From: Thiodiazotropha sp040507035
GTDB taxonomy: Bacteria > Pseudomonadota > Gammaproteobacteria > Chromatiales > Chromatiaceae
Assembly (NCBI GenBank): GCA_040507035.1
Contig: JBEVVR010000035.1
Span: 62,001-126,000 of the forward strand
DNA: 64,000 nucleotides
Direction: 5' to 3'
In this document: positions 8,137 through 15,721 of the stretch, one piece after another
How the letters are laid out: every line of letters starts with the position of its first letter
Numbering within the stretch: position 1 is the first letter of the stretch
Notes under the pieces: generated by a model
What the model saw: only the letters and a program-made list of their open reading frames with translations
Told to the model about the DNA's origin: nothing
Databases searched by the model: none
Translations under genes and position numbers: made by a program

Positions 8137-10164
8137 ATGAATCCACTGATCGACATGCAGGGATTACCCCCCTTCTCGGCAATAAACCCGGATATGGTGG
8201 AACCCGCCATGGACCGGCTGTTGGCGGAAAATCGCAATACCATTCAACAACTGCTCAGTTCGCAGACAAGCTACACCTGGGAAAATCTCATCGAACCCCT
8301 GGAAATCGCAGATGATCGACTCAGTCGAACCTGGTCTCCAATCAGCCACATGAATGCGGTGGTCAACAACGACGAACTGCGCACAGCCTATAATGCCGTG
8401 CTCCCGAAACTCAGTGAATATGCCACCGAGATTGGTCAGAACAGTCAACTCTGCGAGGCCTACAAACAGGTTGCGCGACAGTCCGGACTGGACCAGGCAC
8501 AGCGGCAACTACTCGACAACGCCCTGCTCGATTTCCACCTCTCCGGCGTCGATCTCGAGGAGGCCAAGAAACAACGTTTCAAGGAGATCAGTCAGGAACT
8601 CTCCCAGCTGACCACCAAGTTCGAAGAGAATCTGCTCGATGCGACTCATGCCTGGAGCAAACTCATTACCGACAAATCTGCCCTGCAAGGTCTACCGGAA
8701 TCGGCACTGGCCCTGGCCAAACAGACTGCCGCACAGCGTGACCAGGAGGGATGGTTGCTAACCCTTGAGTATCCCTCCTACCTGCCGGTAATGACCTATG
8801 CGGACGACCGCAACCTGCGCAGGGAGGTCTATGAGGCCTTCGCAACCCGCGCCTCGGAGCAGGGGCCGGATGCCGGCAAATGGGACAACAGCGAGGCAAT
8901 GGAGCGAATTTTGGCGCTACGCCACGAGATGGCCGGCCTCTTGGGATACAGCAACTACGCCGATCGTTCATTGGCGAAGAAGATGGCCCGTTCCAGTGAT
9001 GAGGTCATCGCCTTCCTCACCGATCTTGCCAAGCGTTCACGACCCCAGGCGGAACGTGAACTCTCAGAGCTCAGGAGATTTGCCGCCGATACATACGGCG
9101 CTGGCGATCTCGAGGCCTGGGACATTGGCTACTATGCTGAAAAGCTGCGCCAGAAACGCCATAACATCAGCCAGGAGGAGCTGAAACCCTATTTCCCCGA
9201 GACCCGGGTGCTACCCGGCATGTTCGCGGTTGTGGAACGTCTCTATGGCATCCGTATCGAAGAGGTGACCGGGATCGACACCTGGCATCCCGATGTGCGC
9301 TTCTTCGAGATCCGCGACCGTGACCGGCATCTGCGTGGGCAGTTCTATCTCGATCTCTATGCACGGCCGAAAAAACGTGGCGGCGCCTGGATGGACGAAT
9401 GCGCCACCCGCTTCTTCAGCGACACCATGGATCAGATACCCGTTGCCTACCTCACCTGCAATTTTTCACCCCCGGTGGACGGCAAGCCTTCACAGTTCAC
9501 CCATGACGAGGTATTGACCCTGTTCCACGAGTTCGGTCACGGCCTTCACCATCTACTGACCACGGTGGACTATCCCGCCGTTGCCGGCATCAACGGTGTC
9601 GCCTGGGACGCGGTGGAACTTCCCAGCCAGTTCATGGAGAACTGGTGCTGGGAGAAAGAGGCCCTGGAGCTGATTTCAGGTCATGTGGATACGGGGGAGC
9701 CTATCCCGGACGAACTCTACCAGCGTATGTATGCAGCAAAGAACTTTCAGTCGGCGATGCAGATGCTACGTCAGCTCGAGTTCGCCCTCTTCGACTTTCG
9801 CATCCATCGTGAATACGATCCGCAACGGGGTGGGCATATCTATGAAACCCTGGACCAGGTGCGGCGTGAGGTGGCGGTGATCAAACCTCCCTCATGGAAC
9901 CGTTTCGCCCACGGCTTCTCCCATATCTTTGCCGGTGGCTACGCCGCGGGTTACTACAGCTACAAATGGGCCGAAGTACTCTCCGCTGACGCCTTTTCCC
10001 TGTTTGAAGCCCAGGGCATATTCGACGCCGAAACAGGTCAGGCATTTCTCCAGGAGATATTGCAACAGGGCGGGTCAAGGGACGCCATGGATCTGTTTGT
10101 CGCTTTTCGTGGCCGCGAGCCCGAAATCGAACCCCTGTTACGCCACAGCGGCATTACCGGATAA
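8137..10164 (+). CDS. prlC: Oligopeptidase A (M3 metallopeptidase)
   Basis: A 675-residue cytoplasmic zinc endopeptidase that degrades short peptides, including cleaved signal peptides. The zinc motif HEFGH stands at about residue 464 (LTLFHEFGHGLHHLL), with the third ligand helix in ELPSQFMENWCWE. The late substrate-binding HGFSHIFAGGYAAGYYSY loop is intact. Length equals E. coli PrlC (680). GGGAG lies about 9 nt before the ATG. It lies directly behind the CNP1-like gene. Confidence 0.96.
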   Translation: MNPLIDMQGLPPFSAINPDMVEPAMDRLLAENRNTIQQLLSSQTSYTWENLIEPLEIADDRLSRTWSPISHMNAVVNNDELRTAYNAVLPKLSEYATEIGQNSQLCEAYKQVARQSGLDQAQRQLLDNALLDFHLSGVDLEEAKKQRFKEISQELSQLTTKFEENLLDATHAWSKLITDKSALQGLPESALALAKQTAAQRDQEGWLLTLEYPSYLPVMTYADDRNLRREVYEAFATRASEQGPDAGKWDNSEAMERILALRHEMAGLLGYSNYADRSLAKKMARSSDEVIAFLTDLAKRSRPQAERELSELRRFAADTYGAGDLEAWDIGYYAEKLRQKRHNISQEELKPYFPETRVLPGMFAVVERLYGIRIEEVTGIDTWHPDVRFFEIRDRDRHLRGQFYLDLYARPKKRGGAWMDECATRFFSDTMDQIPVAYLTCNFSPPVDGKPSQFTHDEVLTLFHEFGHGLHHLLTTVDYPAVAGINGVAWDAVELPSQFMENWCWEKEALELISGHVDTGEPIPDELYQRMYAAKNFQSAMQMLRQLEFALFDFRIHREYDPQRGGHIYETLDQVRREVAVIKPPSWNRFAHGFSHIFAGGYAAGYYSYKWAEVLSADAFSLFEAQGIFDAETGQAFLQEILQQGGSRDAMDLFVAFRGREPEIEPLLRHSGITG

Positions 10165-10180
10165 TCTCTTTTCTCTGCTG

Positions 10181-10212
10181 AAAAAAAACCGGGTGACGCA
10201 GTCGCGTCACCC
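10181..10212 (-). terminator. Intrinsic terminator for the ttcA-CBS-permease operon
   Basis: A perfect 9-bp stem GGGTGACGC/GCGTCACCC (10191-10199, 10204-10212) with loop AGTC. On the minus strand it is followed by GG and eight T (10188-10181). The T-run is on the minus-strand exit side, so it should end the transcript running from the permease gene (10482-11792). It lies 27 nt after the prlC stop and could block read-through in both directions, though the plus side has no U-tract. Confidence 0.75.
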
Positions 10213-10481
10213 TAGGTCGGTTCGCCTGCCTAGCTTAGGACTACCCGACCAACACCACTGATCACTGCCTGAGCATGGATGGATACCAACGGTAATTCAG
10301 ACAGCCAACCAGTATTCTCATTTCAATCAGCATGGAAAAGTTGTTTATCACTCTAAGCTATAGAAATCCTCAGCAAAACAATCAAGTTAAATGCGCTCAA
10401 TAATCAGATGGGGAAATTGGGGTATTGGAATCGGCCTCGGCTATATGAGGTCTCCATGGGCCGGGGCAATTCAGCCCAGCT
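10213..10481. other. Intergenic region without recognised gene
   Basis: Together with the terminator, this makes a stretch of about 317 bp between the prlC stop and the permease stop. It contains short inverted copies of GGTCGG/CCGACC and AT-rich DNA but no convincing open frame, tRNA-like or repeat structure. Confidence 0.6.
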
Positions 10482-11792
10482 TCATGCCGTGGTGAACATG
10501 CTGAAAAAGAGCCAATAGACCAAACTGGCAAGGATCAGACCGAAGAACATCACCGGCAAGCCGGTGCGCATCCACAGCATCGGAGAGATCCTGGCCTCGG
10601 GCATGCCGCTCTTTTCCGACTCGGTGACGGCGATGATGTTGGCGGTGGCACCGAGGTGGGTACCATTACCTCCCAACCCCACCCCAAGGGCCAAGGCCCA
10701 CCATAGCGGGGCGATATTGACGCCACTACTCTCCAGGCCGAGGATGACCGGAATCATGGTGACGGTGAAAGGGATATTGTCCACCACCGCACTCAGCACC
10801 GCGGCAATCCACATCAACGCCAGGCCGGTCAGCATCAGCATTGCCGGATCCTTCGCCAACTGACCCAGCCAGTGACCCACAAGCTCCAGCAGACCCGATG
10901 ACTCGACCCCGCCGACAATGATGAACAGACCGGCGAAAAAGATCAGTACCGACCAGTTCACCGTACCGAACAGCTTCTCCACGTCGGGTCGCATCAACAA
11001 CAGGGCGATGGTGAGTCCGATAAAGGAGGCATAGGCAGGCAACAGATGCAGATTGTGATGAACAAAAAACAGCACCACCACAATGGCGAGGGCAAACAGA
11101 ATACGCCTCAAACCCGCTGCATCCTTGATCGCATGGGTCGCCACCAGGGTCTTCGGATCCTCACCGCTATGGCTCAGCTGCTCGCGAAACAGAAACAGCA
11201 TCAGCACCACTGTGCCGATCCAGACCACCAACACCGGTAATCCCATGTGCATCAGGAAAGAGTTGAAACTGATATCTGCCGCGCTGCCGATCATCAGGTT
11301 TGGCGGATCGCCCACCAGGGTGGCGGCACCACCGATATTGGAGAGCATCGCCTCCGCCATCAGATAGGGCATGGGATTGAGTTTGAGCAGGCGGCAGATG
11401 AGCACGGTGAGGGGGGCAAACACGATCACCGTGGTGACATTGTCGAGGATCATGCTGATAAAGCTTACCGCGAGACTGAGATAGATCAGCAACAGCTTGG
11501 GATTGCCCTGGGCCCAGTGGGTGATATGTACCGCGGCAAAATCGAAGGCGCCGGTGGGCCGCAGCAGGGCCACCAGCAGCATCATCGCGGCCAGCAGCAG
11601 GATGGTATTGCCATCAACTGCAAGGATCGCAGCCTCCTGAGAATAGAAACCCATCCACATACCTATGCCGACCATCACCACCGCGCCGAAAATCGCGGCA
11701 ATCGTCCTGTGCAGTATCTCTGAAAAGATCAGGATATAGGCCACGACCAAAATAGTGGCGGAGGTCCACATTTCCAGGGTTATCATCTGCAT
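10482..11792 (-). CDS. ArsB/NhaD-type (SLC13 superfamily) ion permease
   Basis: A 436-residue membrane protein with about 11-12 hydrophobic segments. The two inverted halves carry the hallmark DN motifs of the ion transporter superfamily: ISMILDNVTTVIVFAP and AVVDNIPFTVTMIP. VGDPPNLMIGSAA and GGNGTHLGATANII are the substrate-site loops. Members move Na+/H+, arsenite, or dicarboxylates and sulfate; the exact substrate cannot be told. It is last in the operon ttcA - CBS - permease (12-nt gap to the CBS gene). The company of a CBS protein suggests control by adenine nucleotides, which is inference. Confidence 0.88.
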   Translation of the reverse strand: MQMITLEMWTSATILVVAYILIFSEILHRTIAAIFGAVVMVGIGMWMGFYSQEAAILAVDGNTILLLAAMMLLVALLRPTGAFDFAAVHITHWAQGNPKLLLIYLSLAVSFISMILDNVTTVIVFAPLTVLICRLLKLNPMPYLMAEAMLSNIGGAATLVGDPPNLMIGSAADISFNSFLMHMGLPVLVVWIGTVVLMLFLFREQLSHSGEDPKTLVATHAIKDAAGLRRILFALAIVVVLFFVHHNLHLLPAYASFIGLTIALLLMRPDVEKLFGTVNWSVLIFFAGLFIIVGGVESSGLLELVGHWLGQLAKDPAMLMLTGLALMWIAAVLSAVVDNIPFTVTMIPVILGLESSGVNIAPLWWALALGVGLGGNGTHLGATANIIAVTESEKSGMPEARISPMLWMRTGLPVMFFGLILASLVYWLFFSMFTTA

Positions 11793-11804
11793 GGTGCGGT
11801 CCGG

Positions 11805-12263
11805 CTAATCGATACAACACTCTTTGGTGACCACCGCTTTGGCGATGCTCATCCGCGTTACCACACCCTGGTACTCCCCCTCCTCGGAAACGAACAGATA
11901 TTCGGTATTGAATTGTTCCATGATAGCCAGCGCCTTGATTGCCTGGAAATTGGCCGATAACTGAATGGCGTCGGGAAAGATGTAAGCATCCACCCGCTCC
12001 TCCATCAACTCATCCGCACGCATATGGGGGAAATCGAGGTGCTCGATGTCGTCGCCCAGGAGATGTGCCCCATGGAGCACATCGTCGGGTATGCAACAGA
12101 GCAGAAACAGGTGCCTGACCGAGAAGCGACCGTTCAGCCTGCCCTCGGCATCGATGAAGGGTATGCCGGGCACATCCTTCTCTACGCACTCCCGCATCAC
12201 TTCGCCAAGACTCATCCCGGGGCGAGCGACTTTGGTGGGAATCGAAATATGTTTGATCTTCAT
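11805..12263 (-). CDS. CBS-domain pair protein
   Basis: A 152-residue soluble protein made of one CBS pair: the first repeat runs over IPTKVARPGMSLGEVMRECV...GIPFIDAEGRLNGRFSVRHLF, the second over DAIQLSANFQAIKALAIMEQ...YLFVSEEGEYQGVVTRMSI. CBS pairs bind AMP, ATP or related ligands and control a partner protein. Its start overlaps the ttcA stop by 4 nt (ATGA), and the permease follows after 12 nt. The likely partner is therefore the permease. It ends in a short CC-containing tail. Confidence 0.88.
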   Translation of the reverse strand: MKIKHISIPTKVARPGMSLGEVMRECVEKDVPGIPFIDAEGRLNGRFSVRHLFLLCCIPDDVLHGAHLLGDDIEHLDFPHMRADELMEERVDAYIFPDAIQLSANFQAIKALAIMEQFNTEYLFVSEEGEYQGVVTRMSIAKAVVTKECCID

Positions 12264-12994
12264 CTCGGGGTCTCATCCATCAGTGGTCTCATGGCATGCA
12301 GCATGTTGGCGAACAGATGGCGGTTTTGCCGCTCCTCACGGGCCAGCAGTCGCTTCATATATGCTCGCTGGGTGGGTGCGGTAAAGCAAGCCGGGCAGCT
12401 GTCGGCTACAATCGGCAATCCGGCCTCGACGGCAAAGGCCCCGGTCTGGGTCTCGCGGCAGTAGACCAGCGGCCTGATGATGCGCAGATCCCCCGCATCG
12501 TTGAGGTAGTGGGCCTTCATGGTGCGCAGCTGGCCTTCGTGAAACATCGACATCAGCAGGCTCTCCGCGAGATCGTCCAGGTGCTGGGCCAGAGCCAGTA
12601 CGTTATACCCTTGCCGCCGGCAGGTGGTATACATGATGCCGCGCTTCATACGGGCGCAGTAGGCGCAGAAGGAGTTTCCGTCCATGTTCTGTTTCGCCTC
12701 TTCCATGATGGGTTGTTGCGCATAGTGCCAGGGAACACCCATCGCCTCATAATAGGCCTTCAGTGGCGCCGGATCAAAGCCCTCGATCTGTGGATCGACG
12801 GTGATCACAGCGAGTTCGAAGCGCACCGGGGCATAGCTCTTGAGGTGGCGAAGAATCTGTAACAGGGAGAGGGAGTCCTTGCCGCCGGAGACACCGAGCA
12901 GAATTCTGTCTCCCTCCCGGATCATGTCAAAATCGGCAATCGCCTTGCCGACTTTGCGCAACAGGGATTTGGGTGGTTGTTTATAGTCGCTCAT
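12260..12994 (-). CDS. ttcA: TtcA-family tRNA 2-thiocytidine synthetase-like protein
   Basis: A 244-residue PP-loop ATPase of the TtcA group. The PP-loop GVSGGKDS is at about 34-41. Paired cysteines sit in FCAYCARMKRG (about 110 and 113) and SCPAC (about 200 and 203), matching the positions of the Fe-S cluster ligands of E. coli TtcA, which thiolates C32 of some tRNAs. The protein is shorter than E. coli TtcA (311 aa) at both ends, so it may belong to a TtcA-like subgroup with another substrate. ATG 12994 is taken; a GTG lies just before it. It is first in a three-gene operon with a CBS protein and a permease. Confidence 0.85.
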   Translation of the reverse strand: MSDYKQPPKSLLRKVGKAIADFDMIREGDRILLGVSGGKDSLSLLQILRHLKSYAPVRFELAVITVDPQIEGFDPAPLKAYYEAMGVPWHYAQQPIMEEAKQNMDGNSFCAYCARMKRGIMYTTCRRQGYNVLALAQHLDDLAESLLMSMFHEGQLRTMKAHYLNDAGDLRIIRPLVYCRETQTGAFAVEAGLPIVADSCPACFTAPTQRAYMKRLLAREERQNRHLFANMLHAMRPLMDETPR

Positions 12995-13339
12995 CACCCC
13001 ATTCTGACATGAAGCCGGTAGCTCACCAATCTTGTAGATTACATTTAATCGCTGTATCGGGTGTGGTGCTAGCGGTCAATCGAGACGAATAGCGCCCACC
13101 TGGTTGCGGAATCTGTGAAAGCGACAAAACAGGCTATGATTTATTTGGGAATTTAAATTCAAGATTCCCGCAGGCAATACCGATACAATAAATAGGCCTG
13201 TGATTGAAAGTTGCCCTAAATTGTAAGTTTATTAGGGGCAGGTCGGCGGTGAGGGAGATATGCAGCTCATTCCCAATCCAGCCAATGCCTCATGGATGAG
13301 CTGTCATGCCGTTCACCAACGGCATTATAGGCAACCGCA
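12995..13339. promoter_or_regulatory. Divergent promoter region with two leader hairpins
   Basis: About 342 bp between divergent ttcA and the HDOD gene, presumably with both promoters. On the plus side two inverted repeats stand close to the HDOD start. CAGCTCAT (13263-13270) pairs with ATGAGCTG (13296-13303), and a tight hairpin ATGCCGTT-cacc-AACGGCAT lies at 13306-13325, ending 14 nt before the ATG. The second hairpin sits just ahead of the weak ribosome-binding site and could affect translation. No gene was seen in the stretch. Confidence 0.45.
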
Positions 13340-14548
13340 ATGTACACAGAGAGCCATGCTATTCTATTTGTCGACAGTGACAGCAACCAGCTGAAATCAC
13401 TGCGGCGAAATCTGCGCGAATTCCGCAACAAATGGCAACTCCTGTTTGCCGAAAACGCAGAGCAGGCCCTGGAATTGATGCAACAGGCGGCGGTGGACAT
13501 TGTGGTCAGCGAAACCCAGCTCACCGGGATGCCGGGAAGCGAACTGTTAAAAGAGGTGCAACTGCACTACCCCAGTGCAACACGGCTGCTGTTCTCAGGA
13601 CAGGCGATGCGTACCCCGGCCCAGGAGATTGTCAATCACGCCCACCAGTTCATTGCCAAACCCTGCGAAAGGGATCAACTGATCGACATTCTGCAGCGGG
13701 TCTTCCACCTGCGCAGTCTGCTCAACAACCCCGCGCTGGAAGAGATGATCAGCAGCATGGGTACCCTGCCCAGCCTCCCCACCACCTATCAGCAGATGAT
13801 AACCGCGCTGCAGTCGGAAACTGCCACGATCAAGGATATCGGGCGCATTGTGGCCCAGGACATAGGCATGTCGACCAAAATCCTGCAGCTGGTCAACTCC
13901 GCCTTCTTTGGGCTGCCGCGGCAGATAGCCTCACCGGAACAGGCCGTCAGCCTGCTGGGGATAGAGACGGTCAGCAACCTCACCCTGTCCGTGGGTGTCT
14001 TTTCTCAGCTCGAACCCGATGTGATCGAAGAGTTCCATCTCGAACAGCTATGGCATCATAGTATGCTGGTCTCGGGCCTGGTGCCTCATCTCGCCAAGGC
14101 AAGCGACCTGGATCAGCAACACTACCAGATCCCGATGCTTGCCGGTCTGTTACACGATTTGGGTAAACTGGTCCTCGCTACCCAGGACAGGGAGGAGTAT
14201 CGCCGTATCGTGCAACAATCTGATCGAGATGGAGCCCCACTCTACGAAACCGAAGCTGAGTCTTTGTGGTGTAACCACGCAACCATTGGTGCCTTTCTCA
14301 TGGGTCTGTGGGGACTGCCCTACTCCGCGGTGGAGGCTGTCGCCCTGCACCACTCTGCGCAACGCCAGAGCAAAGAACGCCTGGATTGCCTACTGGTCTA
14401 TGCCGCAAACCTGCTAGTAGAGAGTTTGGATCCAAACCAGGCAAGTGATCACTACACAACCGAGAGTCTGGAAACCCTGATAACACCCGAAATACTGAAA
14501 AAATGGAAAACAATAACCCTGGAGTATCTCGATGGACAAGCTGCCTGA
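13340..14548 (+). CDS. Pseudo-receiver plus HDOD-domain signalling protein
   Basis: 402 residues: an N-terminal CheY-like domain (about 1-125) followed by an HDOD domain (about 138-335: LPSLPTTYQQM, DIGMSTKILQLVNSAFFGL, AVSLLGIETVSNL). The receiver keeps the acid pocket (FVDSDS, D12/D14) and the late lysine (FIAKPC), but the phospho-acceptor position holds glutamate (E58 in VVSETQLTGMPG). It therefore cannot be phosphorylated in the usual way and may imitate the active state. The HDOD part retains HDLGK (GLLHDLGKL), which many HDOD domains lack. It overlaps the next gene by 17 nt, so the pair is translationally coupled. Confidence 0.88.
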   Translation: MYTESHAILFVDSDSNQLKSLRRNLREFRNKWQLLFAENAEQALELMQQAAVDIVVSETQLTGMPGSELLKEVQLHYPSATRLLFSGQAMRTPAQEIVNHAHQFIAKPCERDQLIDILQRVFHLRSLLNNPALEEMISSMGTLPSLPTTYQQMITALQSETATIKDIGRIVAQDIGMSTKILQLVNSAFFGLPRQIASPEQAVSLLGIETVSNLTLSVGVFSQLEPDVIEEFHLEQLWHHSMLVSGLVPHLAKASDLDQQHYQIPMLAGLLHDLGKLVLATQDREEYRRIVQQSDRDGAPLYETEAESLWCNHATIGAFLMGLWGLPYSAVEAVALHHSAQRQSKERLDCLLVYAANLLVESLDPNQASDHYTTESLETLITPEILKKWKTITLEYLDGQAA

Positions 14549-15677
14549 AAAGGTCCTGATGGTCGATGACGACCGTAACCTACTAGACTCATTCCGGCGA
14601 CAGTTTCGCAAACGGGTAAATCTGGAGACCGCCACCAGCGGTGCGGATGGGGTTCAGGCTGTCAGTGACGGCGGGCCATTTGCGGTGGTAATCTCCGACA
14701 TGCAGATGCCGAACATGAACGGCATAGAGTTTCTTGCCAAGGTACGCACCATTTCACCCAACACGGTTCGCATCATGCTTACCGGCAATGCCAACCTGGA
14801 TGTGGCCATCGACGCGGTCAACGACGGCAACATCTTTCGCTTCCTCAACAAACCGGTGGAGACCGAACAGCTCTATCAGACGATCACCGACTCCATCCAG
14901 CAGTACCGCCTGATCACCTCCGAAAAGATCCTCCTCAACAAGACCCTGAAGGGTGCGGTCGACCTGATGGCGGATATCCTGAGTATGGTCAACCCGGTCG
15001 CCTTTAGCCACTCATCCCAGATCAAGCAACATGCCCATACCATCGTCAACAGCCTCTCCCTGGAAGACAGCTGGCACTACGACCTGGCAGCCATGCTCTG
15101 CCAGCTGGGTTATATTAGCCTGCCGGAGGAGCTGGTTCGAAAGGTCGCAGAAGGCGAAGAGTTGAGCCAGGCAGAGTCTCAGCACTATAAATCACACCCG
15201 GGGATGGGAGCGCGGCTGTTGAAACACATCCCACGACTCGAAGTGGTCGCTGATATGGTCGAGCGGCAAAACGACAGCGTGGGAAAGATCGAATTCGAGG
15301 GTAAGTTGTCAAATCAGGACAAGGCCATCCTCGGCGGTCAGATCCTGCGTGTCGCCATTGCCTACGAAAAGCTTGTCAGTCAAGGCATGGAGGCGCAGAC
15401 AGCGATCGACGAACTCAAGGAGAATCCCGCCCACTACGATCCGATCCTGGTCGAAACCCTCGCCTTGGGATCGCAAAACCGCAAGGTTGAAGTGATGACT
15501 CTCCCCATCGATCAGCTCGAGCCTGGATTGATACTCGACCAGCCGATCAAGACCAGCGCCGGCACTCTGCTGGTAGCCAAGGGCCAGGCACTCAGCCAGG
15601 CGGTTCTGTTCCGCCTATTGGCCGCGACGGAAAGCGGCATCGTGAGCGGTGAAGTCCGGGTCTTCAAAGTGACATAG
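14532..15677 (+). CDS. Response regulator with degenerate HD-GYP domain
   Basis: 381 residues. The receiver domain (about 5-125) is complete: VDDD pocket, acceptor D56 in VVISDMQMPNMNG, and K107 in FLNKPVE. A linker helix leads to an HD-related domain (about 140-275). In an HD-GYP phosphodiesterase this would carry HDxGK and HHExxxGxGYP. Here they read CQLGY (MLCQLGYISLPEEL) and ERQNDS, while SHPGMGARLL is kept. Most metal ligands for c-di-GMP hydrolysis are lost, so it is likely a binding or interaction domain. The last about 80 residues form a small beta-rich end. GGAG lies 7 nt before the ATG; the gene overlaps the pseudo-receiver/HDOD gene. Confidence 0.88.
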   Translation: MDKLPEKVLMVDDDRNLLDSFRRQFRKRVNLETATSGADGVQAVSDGGPFAVVISDMQMPNMNGIEFLAKVRTISPNTVRIMLTGNANLDVAIDAVNDGNIFRFLNKPVETEQLYQTITDSIQQYRLITSEKILLNKTLKGAVDLMADILSMVNPVAFSHSSQIKQHAHTIVNSLSLEDSWHYDLAAMLCQLGYISLPEELVRKVAEGEELSQAESQHYKSHPGMGARLLKHIPRLEVVADMVERQNDSVGKIEFEGKLSNQDKAILGGQILRVAIAYEKLVSQGMEAQTAIDELKENPAHYDPILVETLALGSQNRKVEVMTLPIDQLEPGLILDQPIKTSAGTLLVAKGQALSQAVLFRLLAATESGIVSGEVRVFKVT

Positions 15678-15721
15678 GATCGACATTCAGCAGCCTAAAA
15701 CCCAGCCGGAGGCCAAATCGC

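Noticed and set aside
13192..13201. AGGCCTGTG and, near 17619, GGGGCCTGTTA resembling the MITE end
   Set aside because: Only one end is present at each place, without a matching inverted copy at a suitable distance.
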